In this document: positions 1 to 8,537 of the stretch, one piece after another
Layout: every line of letters starts with the position of its first letter
How positions within the stretch are numbered: the first letter of the stretch is position 1
Assembly (NCBI GenBank): GCA_028820215.1
Contig: JAPPKD010000295.1
Coordinates: forward strand, 1 to 50,152
Direction: 5' to 3'
DNA from: Spirochaetaceae bacterium
Lineage (GTDB): Bacteria > Spirochaetota > Spirochaetia > SZUA-6 > Bin103
DNA: 50,152 nt
Notes under the pieces: model-generated
What the model was told of the DNA's origin: nothing
What the model saw: only the letters and a program-made list of their open reading frames with translations
Databases searched by the model: none
Translations under genes and position numbers: made by a program

Positions 1-677
1 GCGTGGCGGACGATGGCATCGGAGACCCGGCGATGGCGCCGGCAGTCGACGGGCTGCTCGCGAGCCCACGCCAGATAGCGGGACACCGCCGGCGGCGTCG
101 CCAGCGGCCGATCGCCGAGCACCAGGAACAGGTCCGCGGGGGCGGCCGGAAGAGGCTCGAAACGCGGCTCCCCGCCGCCGTGGAACAGCCCCGTGCCGCC
201 GTAGGTGGACACGGCCACGTCGTAGCCGCTGCCGCGTCCTCCCTGCGCGGCGCGATGCGCGCTCAGTGCGGTGCGGAACACCGTGTCGAGCCTTACCTCG
301 CGATCAGGGCGATCGAGCAGCGCGCGGGTCACCGCCACCGCCACCGCGGCGCTCGCCCCCAGGCCCAGCTTGCGTCCGTCCCCGGTCAGTGCGCCGGAGT
401 CCACCGCCACCGCCGCCGGATCCGGCGCCCGCCCGAGCTCGGTCGCGCACGCGTCGACCACCGCATCCAGCAGGCCGCCCGCGCCGGCACGCCACGCGAA
501 CCGGTCGACGCCGTCGGTGCCCTCGATGCGCAACGCGTCCGCCGCCGGGCGCACGCGCACGCATACGCGCGGCTCCACCGCGGCCGCCACCCCCAGTCCG
601 CCGGGCTGCAGCACCGCGTATTCGCCCAGCAGCAGCACGCTGCCCGGCGCGCTGCACACCCATGCCTCAGCCGCCAC
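1..677 (-). CDS. mvaK2: Phosphomevalonate kinase (GHMP family), C-terminus cut by window edge
   Basis: Converts mevalonate 5-phosphate to the diphosphate in the cytoplasmic mevalonate pathway. The visible 225 codons hold GHMP motif 1 (APGSVLLLGEYAVL, near the N-terminus) and the glycine-rich ATP loop GLGASAAVAVAV about 110 residues in. APG...GEYAVL followed by GLG at the same spacing resembles the Borrelia phosphomevalonate kinase more than mevalonate kinases. The start is ambiguous: GTG at 677 overlaps the mvaD stop by 11 bp, while GTG at 659 lies 5 nt after a GAGG. Both are in the same frame. The gene runs off the left edge without a stop. Its frame is continuous with that of the upstream reductase gene (see findings). 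Mevalonate kinase is the main alternative; gene order and motif spacing argue against it. Confidence 0.82.
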   Translation of the reverse strand, partial: MAAEAWVCSAPGSVLLLGEYAVLQPGGLGVAAAVEPRVCVRVRPAADALRIEGTDGVDRFAWRAGAGGLLDAVVDACATELGRAPDPAAVAVDSGALTGDGRKLGLGASAAVAVAVTRALLDRPDREVRLDTVFRTALSAHRAAQGGRGSGYDVAVSTYGGTGLFHGGGEPRFEPLPAAPADLFLVLGDRPLATPPAVSRYLAWAREQPVDCRRHRRVSDAIVRH

Positions 678-1635
678 GGACCACTCCCGCCCCGACTGCC
701 GACACGAGCGGCGGCGGCGCAGCCGGGCACGCCGCAGCCAGCGCCGCTGCCACCCGCCGCGCGTCGCCGTCGAGGCACAGCACCTTGACCTGCGGGCCCG
801 CGTCCATCGTCTCCCACGCGGCCACGCCCTGTTCCCGCAGCTCCTCCACCGCCGCGAGCAGCACGAGCGTCTCCGGCAGCCAGTAGCGGATCGGCGGATC
901 GGCCGCGAGCATGGTCGCGAACATGCGGGAGTAGCTCTTGCGAATCGCCACGCCGAGCCGCGGCAGATCACGGTCCCGCACCGCGGCCACCGCCTCCCGG
1001 TACAGCCCGGGACTGTCGGCCACCCATCCCGCATACGCCGGCGAGGTAAGCCGCACCCGCTCCATCGCCTCGCGCGAGCCGATCGGCTTGGCGGCGGCGG
1101 TGACCACGGCGACCACCACCCGCAACTCCGGCCACGCCTCCGCCGGGACCAGCGGCCGCGCCTCCTCGGCGCCGGCCGGCAGCGATACGAAGCCGCCGAA
1201 CACGGCCCGCGCCGCGGACGCCGAGCCCACCCGCGCCAGCGCGGAGAGCTCGCCGTCCGGGAGCTCCGCGCCGCACGCCGCGCTGCACGCTGCCGCCAGC
1301 GCCGCGAACCCGGAGGAGGAGCTGGCCAGGCCGGCCGCACTCGGGAAGTCGTTGCGCGCGTGGATGCGAAAGCCGTTGCGGGTCCCGCACCGGACGCGAA
1401 CCGCGTCCAGGAACGGCCGGTAGCGGGCCGGGTCGAGGCGGCGGCCGTCCAGGTCCACGGTGTCGCCGTCGCCGTCGAGCCGCACCAGCACGCGGCTGCG
1501 GAGCGCCGCGAGCGAGATGCCCAGGCTGGGCGTGGCCGGCAGGTTGCGCTCCGCGTCCGCCTTGCCCCAGTACTTGACCAGCGCCAGGTTCGGGTGGGCG
1601 ACCGCGGTGGCCACTCCCGCCTCCTCGGGCGCCAT
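667..1635 (-). CDS. mvaD: Diphosphomevalonate decarboxylase
   Basis: ATP-dependent decarboxylation of mevalonate diphosphate to isopentenyl diphosphate, the last common step of the mevalonate pathway. The 322-residue protein begins MAPEEAG and shows the family hallmarks: ALVKYWGK near residue 20, the phosphate loop SAAGLASSSSG near residue 100, and the late MDAGPQVKVL segment containing the conserved Asp-Ala-Gly-Pro. The frame stays open upstream of 1635, but that extension is arginine-rich noise overlapping the reductase gene; ATG 1635 puts the family N-terminus in place. The ATG is preceded by CG (minus strand), giving CGATGG where a coupled TGATGG junction with the reductase would be expected. 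The 3' end overlaps the probable start of mvaK2. Length is normal for bacterial MvaD. Confidence 0.93.
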   Translation of the reverse strand: MAPEEAGVATAVAHPNLALVKYWGKADAERNLPATPSLGISLAALRSRVLVRLDGDGDTVDLDGRRLDPARYRPFLDAVRVRCGTRNGFRIHARNDFPSAAGLASSSSGFAALAAACSAACGAELPDGELSALARVGSASAARAVFGGFVSLPAGAEEARPLVPAEAWPELRVVVAVVTAAAKPIGSREAMERVRLTSPAYAGWVADSPGLYREAVAAVRDRDLPRLGVAIRKSYSRMFATMLAADPPIRYWLPETLVLLAAVEELREQGVAAWETMDAGPQVKVLCLDGDARRVAAALAAACPAAPPPLVSAVGAGVVRGG

Positions 1636-1637
1636 CG

Positions 1638-2909
1638 CGGGACGCCGGGGCGCAGCGCGGCCAGCGCCGCGGCGGCGGCGGCGCCGTCGACTGTGCCGGC
1701 GCCGGCGATGCGGTCGGCGACCCGCTCCACCTCCGGGCCGCGCGCGCCGGCCTGAAACGCCAGCCGGCGCGCGTGCAGGCGCAGATGGCCGCGCTGGATC
1801 CCCTCTCCGACCAGCGCCATCAGCGCCGCCAGGTTCTGTGCGAGCCCCACCGCGCACGCGATCCGGGCGAGCGGCCGCGCGCCGGGATTGCCCAGCACCT
1901 GCAGGGCGAACCGTGCGCCGGGATGAACGCTCGTTGCCCCGCCCACCGAGCCGAGCGGGATCGGCACCGACAGCTCTCCGACGAGCTCGCCATCCTGGCG
2001 GCGATAGGCGGACAGCGGCCCATATCTTCCCGAGCGGCCGGCGTGCAGGTGGGCTGCCGCCTCCACGGCCCGCGTGTCGTTGCCGGTCGCCAGCGCCACC
2101 GCGGATATGCCGTTCATGATCCCCTTGTTGTGGGTGACCGCACGGTCGGGATCGTCGGCGGCCACCGCGGTTGCCCGCACCACCCGCTCGGCCATCTGCG
2201 CGCCGCTGCGCCCGGCACGCGCCAGCCGATGTTCAGGGCAGGAGAACCGGGCCGTGCAGAGGTTGTGCCGCGACGCGTTGGTGACGATCGACATCAGCAC
2301 CGTCCCGCCGCCGGCCCGCTCCAGCAACGGGCGGAGCGCCTCGCCCGCGGTGTTGACCTTGTTGGCGCCCATCGCGTCGCGGGCGTCAAGGTCCACCTCC
2401 ACCTTGAGCACGCCGCTGGCCGGCAGAGGGAGCGCCCGCAGGCCGCGGTAGCCGCCGCCGCGCGCCACCAGCGTCGGCACCGCCGCGTCCACCTGGTCGC
2501 GAATCTCGGGCTCGGCTGCACGCACCGTTTCAGCGGCGGCCGCCGCACCGTCGACGAATACCTGCACCGTCGCCATCGGCACCCCGCCGCTCGTTGCGAT
2601 TCCCCCGCCGCGGCGCAGCAGCCGGGCGGCGTGGGTGGCGGCGGCGATCACCGACGGCTCCTCGGTCGCCATCGGCACGGCAAGCTCGCGGCCGTCGATC
2701 AGGAACCCGGCGGCGATCCCCAAGGGCACCGACAGCACGCCGACCGCCGATTCGACCATAAGGTCGGCCAAGTCCAGCGCGTCGTCCGGCGCGCCGGTGG
2801 CGGCGTGCTCGACGTCGCCGAGCGGATGGCCGCCGGCAGCGGCGGCGCTCCGCAGCATGGCGCGCCGCTCCGCGACGGTTGCGTAACGGAAACGGTCGGG
2901 CAGGGTCAC
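1638..2909 (-). CDS. mvaA: Class II HMG-CoA reductase, stop codon missing in this sequence
   Basis: Interconverts HMG-CoA and mevalonate. I translated it directly. It starts at GTG 2909, the only start codon between an in-frame upstream stop and the conserved domain. Visible class II features, in order: MATEEPSV near residue 83 (catalytic Glu), DARDAMGANKVNT near 177-189, HNKGIMNGI near 263 (catalytic Lys), ALATGND near 279 (catalytic Asp) and RGHLRLHAR near 376 (catalytic His). A normal class II enzyme would end near codon 424, where the frame meets the mvaD ATG. Codon 425 is CGA, not TGA, and the frame then stays open without any stop to the left edge of the window. The coordinates given are the expected functional enzyme; no stop codon is included. 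mvaS lies 70 bp upstream on the same strand. Confidence 0.9.
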
Positions 2910-2979
2910 GGTGTGCCGTTCAGGCGGCGCCGACCGATGCCGTCTGTCATCGCGTCATCACCGCGCCCGCGGGCGTGAG

Positions 2980-4278
2980 CTACGGGCGCGTGTCTCTCTG
3001 GTAGTCGTAGAGTCGGTAGCCGTCCTCGCGAATGCCGCTCAGGTAGAACCGCTTGGCCGGTACGACTTCGTCGTCAGCGACGGTTCCGCCGTCCGACTCG
3101 GGCACGCCGGGACTGCCCATCCACCGGTCGTATTGCCCGAAGGTAGCCGGAACCGCATGGTCGAGTTCCTCGTCCAGGGTCCAGGACCGGATCACCTCGG
3201 GCGCTCCCGCCGCCACACGGCCGGCGACCACCACCGCGGTGTTGCCGGAGCCGTAGGAGAACAGCAGCACCTGCCGGCCGACGATATCGTCGCCCAGGCG
3301 CTGGTAGCGTCTCCAGAGCACGGACGCCAGGCCCAGGAACAGCGCGCCCGAGTAGATGTTGCCGATCACGCCGACGGGTTCGACGGCCGCGTCCAGGTCA
3401 CGTTCGGCCAGGAATGCCCGGCTGGCGGCCTTGTCGAGCCCCAGGTGGCGGCTGATCAGCTCGCTCATCGCCTCCACCGGAAGCGTCATGAACGGACTGT
3501 GCAGGGCGAACGCGTCGGTGGCGGCCAGGACCTCGCGCGGCTCCCGCCCGGCGCGTGCGCAGTGGTCGAGCAGCGCCTGGCTGACCGCCTGCTTGTAGCA
3601 CTTCAGCGAGTAGCCGCCCTTCACGCGCGCCGTGTCGGAGCCGAGCGGCCGGAAGAAGTCGTCGACGTCGCTCGACGAGTAGCCGGCGGTGGCCACGTCG
3701 ATCTCCAGCAGCTTGGGGTCGACGCAGGCGCTCATGGCGACGGCGCCCGCGCCCTGGGTGAGCTCCGCGGTCGAAGCGGGGTCGTAGCGGGCGACGTCCG
3801 AGCAGACCACCACGCCGCTCTCGGCCGGCCGGTTGGTCAGCGCCAACAGCGCCAGCACGGCCAGCAGCGAGATCATCCCGCCCGCGCAGGCATGCTGGAT
3901 CTGGAAGGTGGAGATGCCCTCGGGCACCTCGCAACCGGCATCCTGCAGCATCCCCTCGACGTAGGCTGCGACCGGCTTGCTGTGGTCGACGGTGGTCTCC
4001 GTGCCCACGGCCAGGTAGCGCAGGTCGGCCAGCGACAGGGTCCCGCGCGTCAGCAACCGCAGGGCTGCCTGCGCCGCCATGGTCGCGCAATCCTCCCACC
4101 ATGCCGGGAAGCGCACCTTCTCCTGCTGCGTGTATTCGAATGCCCGCTTGAGCGCCTTGCGCAGCAACGGGTTCTCCTCGACCCGGCGGCGGATCAGCGC
4201 GCCGATGTCGACCTGCAGCGACGGCAGGTAGAGAGCGATGTCGCCGATGCCGACGGCCGTCCTGGCGGCGGCGCTCAT
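2980..4278 (-). CDS. mvaS: Hydroxymethylglutaryl-CoA synthase
   Basis: Condenses acetyl-CoA with acetoacetyl-CoA to give HMG-CoA, the committed entry to the mevalonate pathway. At 432 residues it is a thiolase-fold enzyme with the catalytic Glu in VGTETTVDHSK (about 94), the nucleophilic Cys in QHACAGG (131), the catalytic His in ALHSPF (260) and FSYGSGNTA near 345. The start ATG overlaps the miaB stop in an ATGA, implying translational coupling. The Borrelia cluster carries an isopentenyl diphosphate isomerase gene (fni) between the synthase and the reductase. Here only 70 bp separate them and no isomerase is present in the window. Confidence 0.95.
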   Translation of the reverse strand: MSAAARTAVGIGDIALYLPSLQVDIGALIRRRVEENPLLRKALKRAFEYTQQEKVRFPAWWEDCATMAAQAALRLLTRGTLSLADLRYLAVGTETTVDHSKPVAAYVEGMLQDAGCEVPEGISTFQIQHACAGGMISLLAVLALLALTNRPAESGVVVCSDVARYDPASTAELTQGAGAVAMSACVDPKLLEIDVATAGYSSSDVDDFFRPLGSDTARVKGGYSLKCYKQAVSQALLDHCARAGREPREVLAATDAFALHSPFMTLPVEAMSELISRHLGLDKAASRAFLAERDLDAAVEPVGVIGNIYSGALFLGLASVLWRRYQRLGDDIVGRQVLLFSYGSGNTAVVVAGRVAAGAPEVIRSWTLDEELDHAVPATFGQYDRWMGSPGVPESDGGTVADDEVVPAKRFYLSGIREDGYRLYDYQRDTRP

Positions 4279-5627
4279 GAGGCAAGCTCGCAGGCGGGCG
4301 TGTCGGCTTCGCTGGGCGCGGCAGCGGCCTCCCCTTCCACGGAGAGCGGCGCGGCGCCCGTGATCCGCACCGGCACGATGTGGCCGGGCAGGACGCCGGC
4401 CCGCTCGGGGAAGCGGACGATCACCCGTCCCTCGGTACGGCCCGTCAGATGACCGGCGCGGCGGGCCGGCCCCTCGACCAGGACCGGCAGCGTGCTGCCG
4501 ACCAGGGCGGCGTTGTAGGCGCCGGCCGAACGCTGCAGCTCGTCGGAGAGGATCTGCACGCGCTCCTTCTTCACCGCGGCCGGCACGTCGTCCGCCCAGC
4601 GGGAGCTGGCGGCGCCGGGACGCGGCGAGTAGGCGGCGATGTAGGCCATGTTGAACCGGAACTCGCGCATCGCGCGGCGGGTCTGCTCGAACTGCTCGCC
4701 GGTCTCGCCCGTGAAGCCGACGATGATGTCCGTGGACAGCGTTGCCTGCGGCAGGATGCGCCGGATGTCGTCGACGATTCGGCGGTAGCGATCAAGCCGG
4801 TAGTTGCGGTTCATGCGGATCAGGACCTTGTCGTCCCCGGACTGCAGCGGCAGGTGCACCTGCTTGGCGATCGACGGGTGGGCGGCCATGGTCTCCAGCA
4901 CTTCGGTCGACATGTCCTGTGGGTGCGGAGAGGTGTAGTAGACCCATATCGTGCGCCCGGCCTTCTCGCACAGACAGGCGACCCGGTGGAGCAGCTCGGC
5001 GAAGCTGCACTCGCCCGACGTGTCGGTGCCGTAGGAGTTGACGTTCTGGCCGAGCAGGGTGATCGAGTTGTAGCCGCGGCCGACCAGGCGCCCCACCTCG
5101 TCCAGAATCCCGGCGGACGGCCGCGACACCTCACGCCCACGGGTATAGGGCACAGCGCAGAAGGTGCAGAGCTTGTCGCAGCCGTTCTGAATCGGCACGA
5201 AGGCGGCGTGGTCGGAGGAGTAGCGCGGGATGATCTTCCAGAAGGCGTCGTCGGTGCCCAGGTAGCCGGCGCCCGAGGCGGGGGTCACCACCCCGTCCTG
5301 GCGGATCAGATCGGGGAGCGACGGCACGTCGGCGGTGCGCACCAGGAAGTCGAACTTTCCGGCAAGCCGCGGCTCGTCGTGCGGCAATACGCAGCCCGAG
5401 ACGAAGGTGAGCAGGGGTCGCTGCGCCTTCCAGGCATTCCAGCGCTCGATACGGGCATCCACGCGGTCGATCGCCCGCTGCCGGACCGAGCAGGCGATCG
5501 CGCCGATCAGGTCCGCATCTTCCTCGCGACCGGTCCTCACGAACCCCGCGGAGTCCAGCACCGTGGCGATCCGTTCGGTGTCGGAGAGGTTCATCTGGCA
5601 GCCGAACGACACCAGATGGTATGTCAT
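4275..5627 (-). CDS. miaB: tRNA-2-methylthio-N6-dimethylallyladenosine synthase (MiaB)
   Basis: Radical-SAM methylthiotransferase that adds ms2 to i6A37 of tRNA. The domains are in standard order: an N-terminal UPF0004 domain with cluster cysteines in FGCQMN, ACSVR and SGCVLP, then a radical-SAM core with CDKLCTFC, then a TRAM-like C-terminus. The 450-residue length is normal. An upstream start at 5642 is possible, but that ATG overlaps a TATTAT -10-like box (5641-5646), so the next ATG (5627, MTYHLVSFGCQMN) is preferred. Oddity: the usual NTC-x-VR around the second cysteine is IAC-S-VR, so the Asn-Thr pair is lost. The protein could be a divergent MiaB or a related methylthiotransferase; MiaB remains the best call. 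It is coupled to mvaS, a link to isoprenoid supply for the i6A substrate. Confidence 0.85.
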   Translation of the reverse strand: MTYHLVSFGCQMNLSDTERIATVLDSAGFVRTGREEDADLIGAIACSVRQRAIDRVDARIERWNAWKAQRPLLTFVSGCVLPHDEPRLAGKFDFLVRTADVPSLPDLIRQDGVVTPASGAGYLGTDDAFWKIIPRYSSDHAAFVPIQNGCDKLCTFCAVPYTRGREVSRPSAGILDEVGRLVGRGYNSITLLGQNVNSYGTDTSGECSFAELLHRVACLCEKAGRTIWVYYTSPHPQDMSTEVLETMAAHPSIAKQVHLPLQSGDDKVLIRMNRNYRLDRYRRIVDDIRRILPQATLSTDIIVGFTGETGEQFEQTRRAMREFRFNMAYIAAYSPRPGAASSRWADDVPAAVKKERVQILSDELQRSAGAYNAALVGSTLPVLVEGPARRAGHLTGRTEGRVIVRFPERAGVLPGHIVPVRITGAAPLSVEGEAAAAPSEADTPACELAS

Positions 5628-5640
5628 GCCGCTGCCGAGC

Positions 5641-5667
5641 ATAATAGCTCGCCCCCGCCATCGACAA
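5641..5667 (-). promoter_or_regulatory. Candidate sigma-70-type promoter for miaB-mevalonate genes
   Basis: On the minus strand a TTGTCG hexamer (5667-5662) is followed after 15 nt by TATTAT (5646-5641). The -10 box is a 5/6 match to consensus; the spacer is shorter than ideal. Transcription from it would begin near 5634, leaving a very short leader before ATG 5627. Prediction from pattern only. Confidence 0.3.
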
Positions 5668-5679
5668 CCGACGGACCGC

Positions 5680-6831
5680 TCAGAACAGCGTCCCGTTCCA
5701 GAGCTGCGTCAGGAAGGTGGTGTGATGAAGCAGCTCGATGCCGTCCTCGGTGGTGCGATCGTGGGGGTCCAGCGACACGACGACACGGCGCCTGGTTTCC
5801 GGATGGTCGAGCTTCAACTCCCGCAGCCCCTTGGCGTGCTCGCCCCGGACCCGCGTGACCGCCTTGGCCTCCACGGCGCAGTCGATGTGGTTGACCACGA
5901 AGTCGACCTCAATGCCCGAGCTCAGACGCCAGTAGAAGAAATCCGCGTAGCGCGCGCGGTACGAGTTGTAGCAGCACAGCTCGTGGAACACCCAGTTCTC
6001 GAACGCCTTGCCGAACAGCTCGCTGCCGGGCTGCACCGTCCCCCGCTTGGCCAGGAAGTTCACGACGCCGACATCGCCGAAGTAGAACTTCGGCGAGGCC
6101 ACGACCCTCCGCTTCGGGCGCCTCCGGTACGCCGGGAGGAACCTCCCCAGCAGCGTGTCCTCAAGGAGCTCGAAGTAGCCGCGGACCGTCTGGCTGGAAA
6201 CGCCGGTGTCGCGGGCGACGGTCGTGTAGTTGACCACGTCGCCGTCGGACAGCGCTGCCAGACCGAGGAAGTCGGCGTAGGCGGGCAGCCGCCGCGTCAG
6301 CCCCTCGGCGGCGATCTCCTCCTTCAGGTACTGGGAAACGTAGGCATCCAGCAACGGAAGCGGACGGTCCGCGTCGTGGATGGGGGGCAGGTAGCCGTGA
6401 TTCAGCAGTCTGACCAGATCCATGCCGGACCCGACTTCCATCGCCGAGAGGCCGTGCAGCTCACGCCGTTCGCCGCGACCCCCGAGGAGATTGGCCTGAC
6501 CCCGGCGAACCTTGCGGGCACTGGATCCGCAGAGGGCGAAGCGGACGCCGCGGTGCTCGATGAGCCAGTGCACGGCGTCGAGGAGTGCCGGCACCTTCTG
6601 CACCTCGTCGATCACGATGAAGTCCCTGCCGTGCCGGCGCTGTTCGTCGACCAGCAACTCCGGGTTCTGCAGATAGCGCCGGTAGGTCTCCGGGCGCAGC
6701 AGATCGACCCAGGGCACGTCGGGAAACTCGGTCCCGAGCAAGGTGCTCTTGCCCGTCTGCCGCGGTCCCCAGAGGAAGAACGTTGCCGGTGGATCGGTCC
6801 GCAACTGCAGCAATCGCGCGTATTCCGGCAT
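5680..6831 (-). CDS. AAA-family ATPase with DUF4143-type C-terminal domain
   Basis: A 383-residue P-loop protein of the widespread AAA_14/DUF4143 family, whose cellular role is unsettled. Walker A is WGPRQTGKST near the N-terminus, Walker B is DFIVIDEVQK about 70-80, followed by a sensor-like ALCGSSARK. The middle contains a helix-turn-helix-like segment (TVARDTGVSSQTVRGYFELL). The C-terminus carries a PD-(D/E)XK-like pattern, SGIEVDFVV ... AVEAKA, consistent with a degenerate nuclease fold. ATG 6831 is chosen because the only longer start, TTG at 6861, would leave just 27 bp between divergent genes. Its neighbours are unrelated (miaB, serine hydrolase), so it looks like a stand-alone accessory gene. 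Confidence 0.82.
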   Translation of the reverse strand: MPEYARLLQLRTDPPATFFLWGPRQTGKSTLLGTEFPDVPWVDLLRPETYRRYLQNPELLVDEQRRHGRDFIVIDEVQKVPALLDAVHWLIEHRGVRFALCGSSARKVRRGQANLLGGRGERRELHGLSAMEVGSGMDLVRLLNHGYLPPIHDADRPLPLLDAYVSQYLKEEIAAEGLTRRLPAYADFLGLAALSDGDVVNYTTVARDTGVSSQTVRGYFELLEDTLLGRFLPAYRRRPKRRVVASPKFYFGDVGVVNFLAKRGTVQPGSELFGKAFENWVFHELCCYNSYRARYADFFYWRLSSGIEVDFVVNHIDCAVEAKAVTRVRGEHAKGLRELKLDHPETRRRVVVSLDPHDRTTEDGIELLHHTTFLTQLWNGTLF

Positions 6832-6888
6832 CTCTACTTGAATATCACATGCAAAACACAATCATGCAACTCGATATGATCGTCACTC

Positions 6889-8313
6889 ATGATCACGCCC
6901 ACCCATGCCGATGTCGCTTCCAACATCGAGTTGCTGAGCGCCTGGATCGAAGCCCAGATGGCGCACCGGGCCGAGCCGGGCCTCTCCATCGGAGTCGTCC
7001 ATGACCAGGCGCTGGTGTGGGCACGCGGATTCGGCCACGCCGACCTGGACAACCGGGTCGCGGCGACCGCCGACACCCGGTACCGGATTGCGTCCGTCAC
7101 CAAGCTGTTCACCGCCACCGCCATCCTGATTCTGCGCGATGCCGGCCGGCTCCAGCTCGACGACCCCGTCGACCGGCACCTGCCCTGGTTCGACATCCGG
7201 CAGCGCCATCCCGATGCGCCGCCCATCACCATCCGCCACCTGCTGACCCACACCGCCGGGCTGCCCCGCGAGGCGGCGTTTCCCTACTGGACGGACGACA
7301 CCTTCCCGACCCGCGATCAGGTCAGGGAGGCGCTCCCACGCCAGGAGCCGGTCTACCCCACCGAGACCCGCTGGAAGTACTCCAACCTCGCGCTCGCCGT
7401 GGCGGGCGAGATTGTTGCCGCGGTGTCCGGTCAGAGCTACGAGGACTTCGTACGGCAGCGCATCCTGGATCCTCTCGGCATGAGGGACACACTGGTCAAG
7501 GCACCCGATCCAGAAGACCCCAGGCTGGCCGTCGGGTATGGACGGCGGCTGCCCGGTTCCGGCCGCGCGGTGCTCGGCTCCGCCGCCGACTTCAAGGGGA
7601 TCGCCCCGGCGGCCAACATGACGTCCACCGTGGGCGACCTGGCGAAGTTCGCGATGCTCCAGTTCCGGGACGGACCGGCCGGCGGCGCCCAGGTGCTCCG
7701 CGGCAGCACGTTGCGGGAGATGCAGCGCGTGCACTGGCTGGATCCGGACTGGAAGCAGGGCTGGGGCCTGGGCTTCCGCGTGATGCGCGAGCGCGACGCT
7801 ACCCGGATCGGACACGGCGGGTGGGCGCCGGGGTACCGCACGCAGATGCTCCTCTGCCCCGCCGACAAGACCGGCGTGGTCGTGCTCGGCAACGCCCATG
7901 ACTGCGACCCCGTGCGCTACTGCGACCGCGCCTTCCGGTGGGTGCTGCCGGCGGTCGTGGCACGCGCCGCGCGGAAGCCTCGACCGGCGGCGCCCGATCC
8001 CGGCTGGCAGCGCTACGTCGGCAGGTACCGGGATGCCTGGAGCGATACGCAGGTGCTGGTCCACAACGGAGAGCTGGTGATCGTCGATCCGTCGGCGGAC
8101 GACCCGCTCGACACGCGAGCTACGCTGACCCCCGTCGCCGAGCACACCTTCCGCTACGAATCCGACAACGGCCTTCGTTCCCGCGGCGAGCTGGCGGTAT
8201 TCGAGGTCGACGACGCCGGCCGCGTGCAGCGGCTGAAACTGGACGAGAACTACACCTACCCGGTCACCGACTGGCACGCTTTGGACGTCGGGTCGTCCCG
8301 CGAGCGACAGTAG
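6889..8313 (+). CDS. Serine hydrolase, class C beta-lactamase/DD-peptidase fold
   Basis: A 474-residue penicillin-binding-protein-like hydrolase. It shows the three active-site elements: SVTK (Ser69-Lys72, nucleophile and general base), YSN (Tyr164-Asn166) and HGG (309-311). Residues 1-345 form the catalytic domain. Residues after about 365 (GWQRYVGRYRDAW onward) form a beta-rich C-terminal domain of the kind found in many esterase-like members. There is no signal peptide or membrane segment, so it is probably cytoplasmic and acts on an amide or ester rather than on cell-wall peptidoglycan. Divergent from the ATPase gene; converges with hicB, 12 bp away. The natural substrate cannot be inferred. 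Confidence 0.85.
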   Translation: MITPTHADVASNIELLSAWIEAQMAHRAEPGLSIGVVHDQALVWARGFGHADLDNRVAATADTRYRIASVTKLFTATAILILRDAGRLQLDDPVDRHLPWFDIRQRHPDAPPITIRHLLTHTAGLPREAAFPYWTDDTFPTRDQVREALPRQEPVYPTETRWKYSNLALAVAGEIVAAVSGQSYEDFVRQRILDPLGMRDTLVKAPDPEDPRLAVGYGRRLPGSGRAVLGSAADFKGIAPAANMTSTVGDLAKFAMLQFRDGPAGGAQVLRGSTLREMQRVHWLDPDWKQGWGLGFRVMRERDATRIGHGGWAPGYRTQMLLCPADKTGVVVLGNAHDCDPVRYCDRAFRWVLPAVVARAARKPRPAAPDPGWQRYVGRYRDAWSDTQVLVHNGELVIVDPSADDPLDTRATLTPVAEHTFRYESDNGLRSRGELAVFEVDDAGRVQRLKLDENYTYPVTDWHALDVGSSRERQ

Positions 8314-8325
8314 GCTTTGTCCTGC

Positions 8326-8535
8326 TCAGGCGAAGATGAGCCGCCCTTTCGGCTCCGGGATCTCCCTGCCCAGCTCCGTTGCGGTCTCGATCCACTCACG
8401 GATGATCACTTGTACGTTTTCGAGAGCTTCGTGGTAGGTCTCGCCGTCAGCAGCACAGCCCGGCAACTCCGGGACCTCGGCGATGAATGCTTCATCGTCC
8501 CGGCTCCAGTAGATGATGATCTCGTACTTGACCAT
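8326..8535 (-). CDS. hicB: HicB-type antitoxin
   Basis: The 69-residue protein begins MVKYEIIIYWSRDDEAFIAEV and continues PELPGCAADGETYHEALENV, the typical partially degraded RNase-H-like HicB fold that covers the HicA active site. It lacks an extra C-terminal DNA-binding domain, so autoregulation, if any, must use another surface or the toxin-antitoxin complex. It starts 2 bp after the hicA stop, as expected for a toxin-antitoxin pair read toxin-first. Confidence 0.9.
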   Translation of the reverse strand: MVKYEIIIYWSRDDEAFIAEVPELPGCAADGETYHEALENVQVIIREWIETATELGREIPEPKGRLIFA

Positions 8536-8537
8536 GT

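Noticed and set aside
1636..1857. N-terminal extension of mvaD to 1857
   Set aside because: The extra 74 residues are almost all Arg, Gly, Ala and Pro and overlap the reductase C-terminus; ATG 1635 gives the family N-terminus.
1638..2909. Frameshift as the cause of the missing reductase stop
   Set aside because: No minus-strand frame has a stop nearby, so an indel alone would not restore a normal end, whereas a single substitution at 1637 would give the exact coupled junction.
271..2978. Long plus-strand open frames opposite the mevalonate genes
   Set aside because: They are the antisense shadow of GC-rich coding sequence; their translations are Arg/His/Ala-rich with no domain, while the minus strand encodes complete enzymes.
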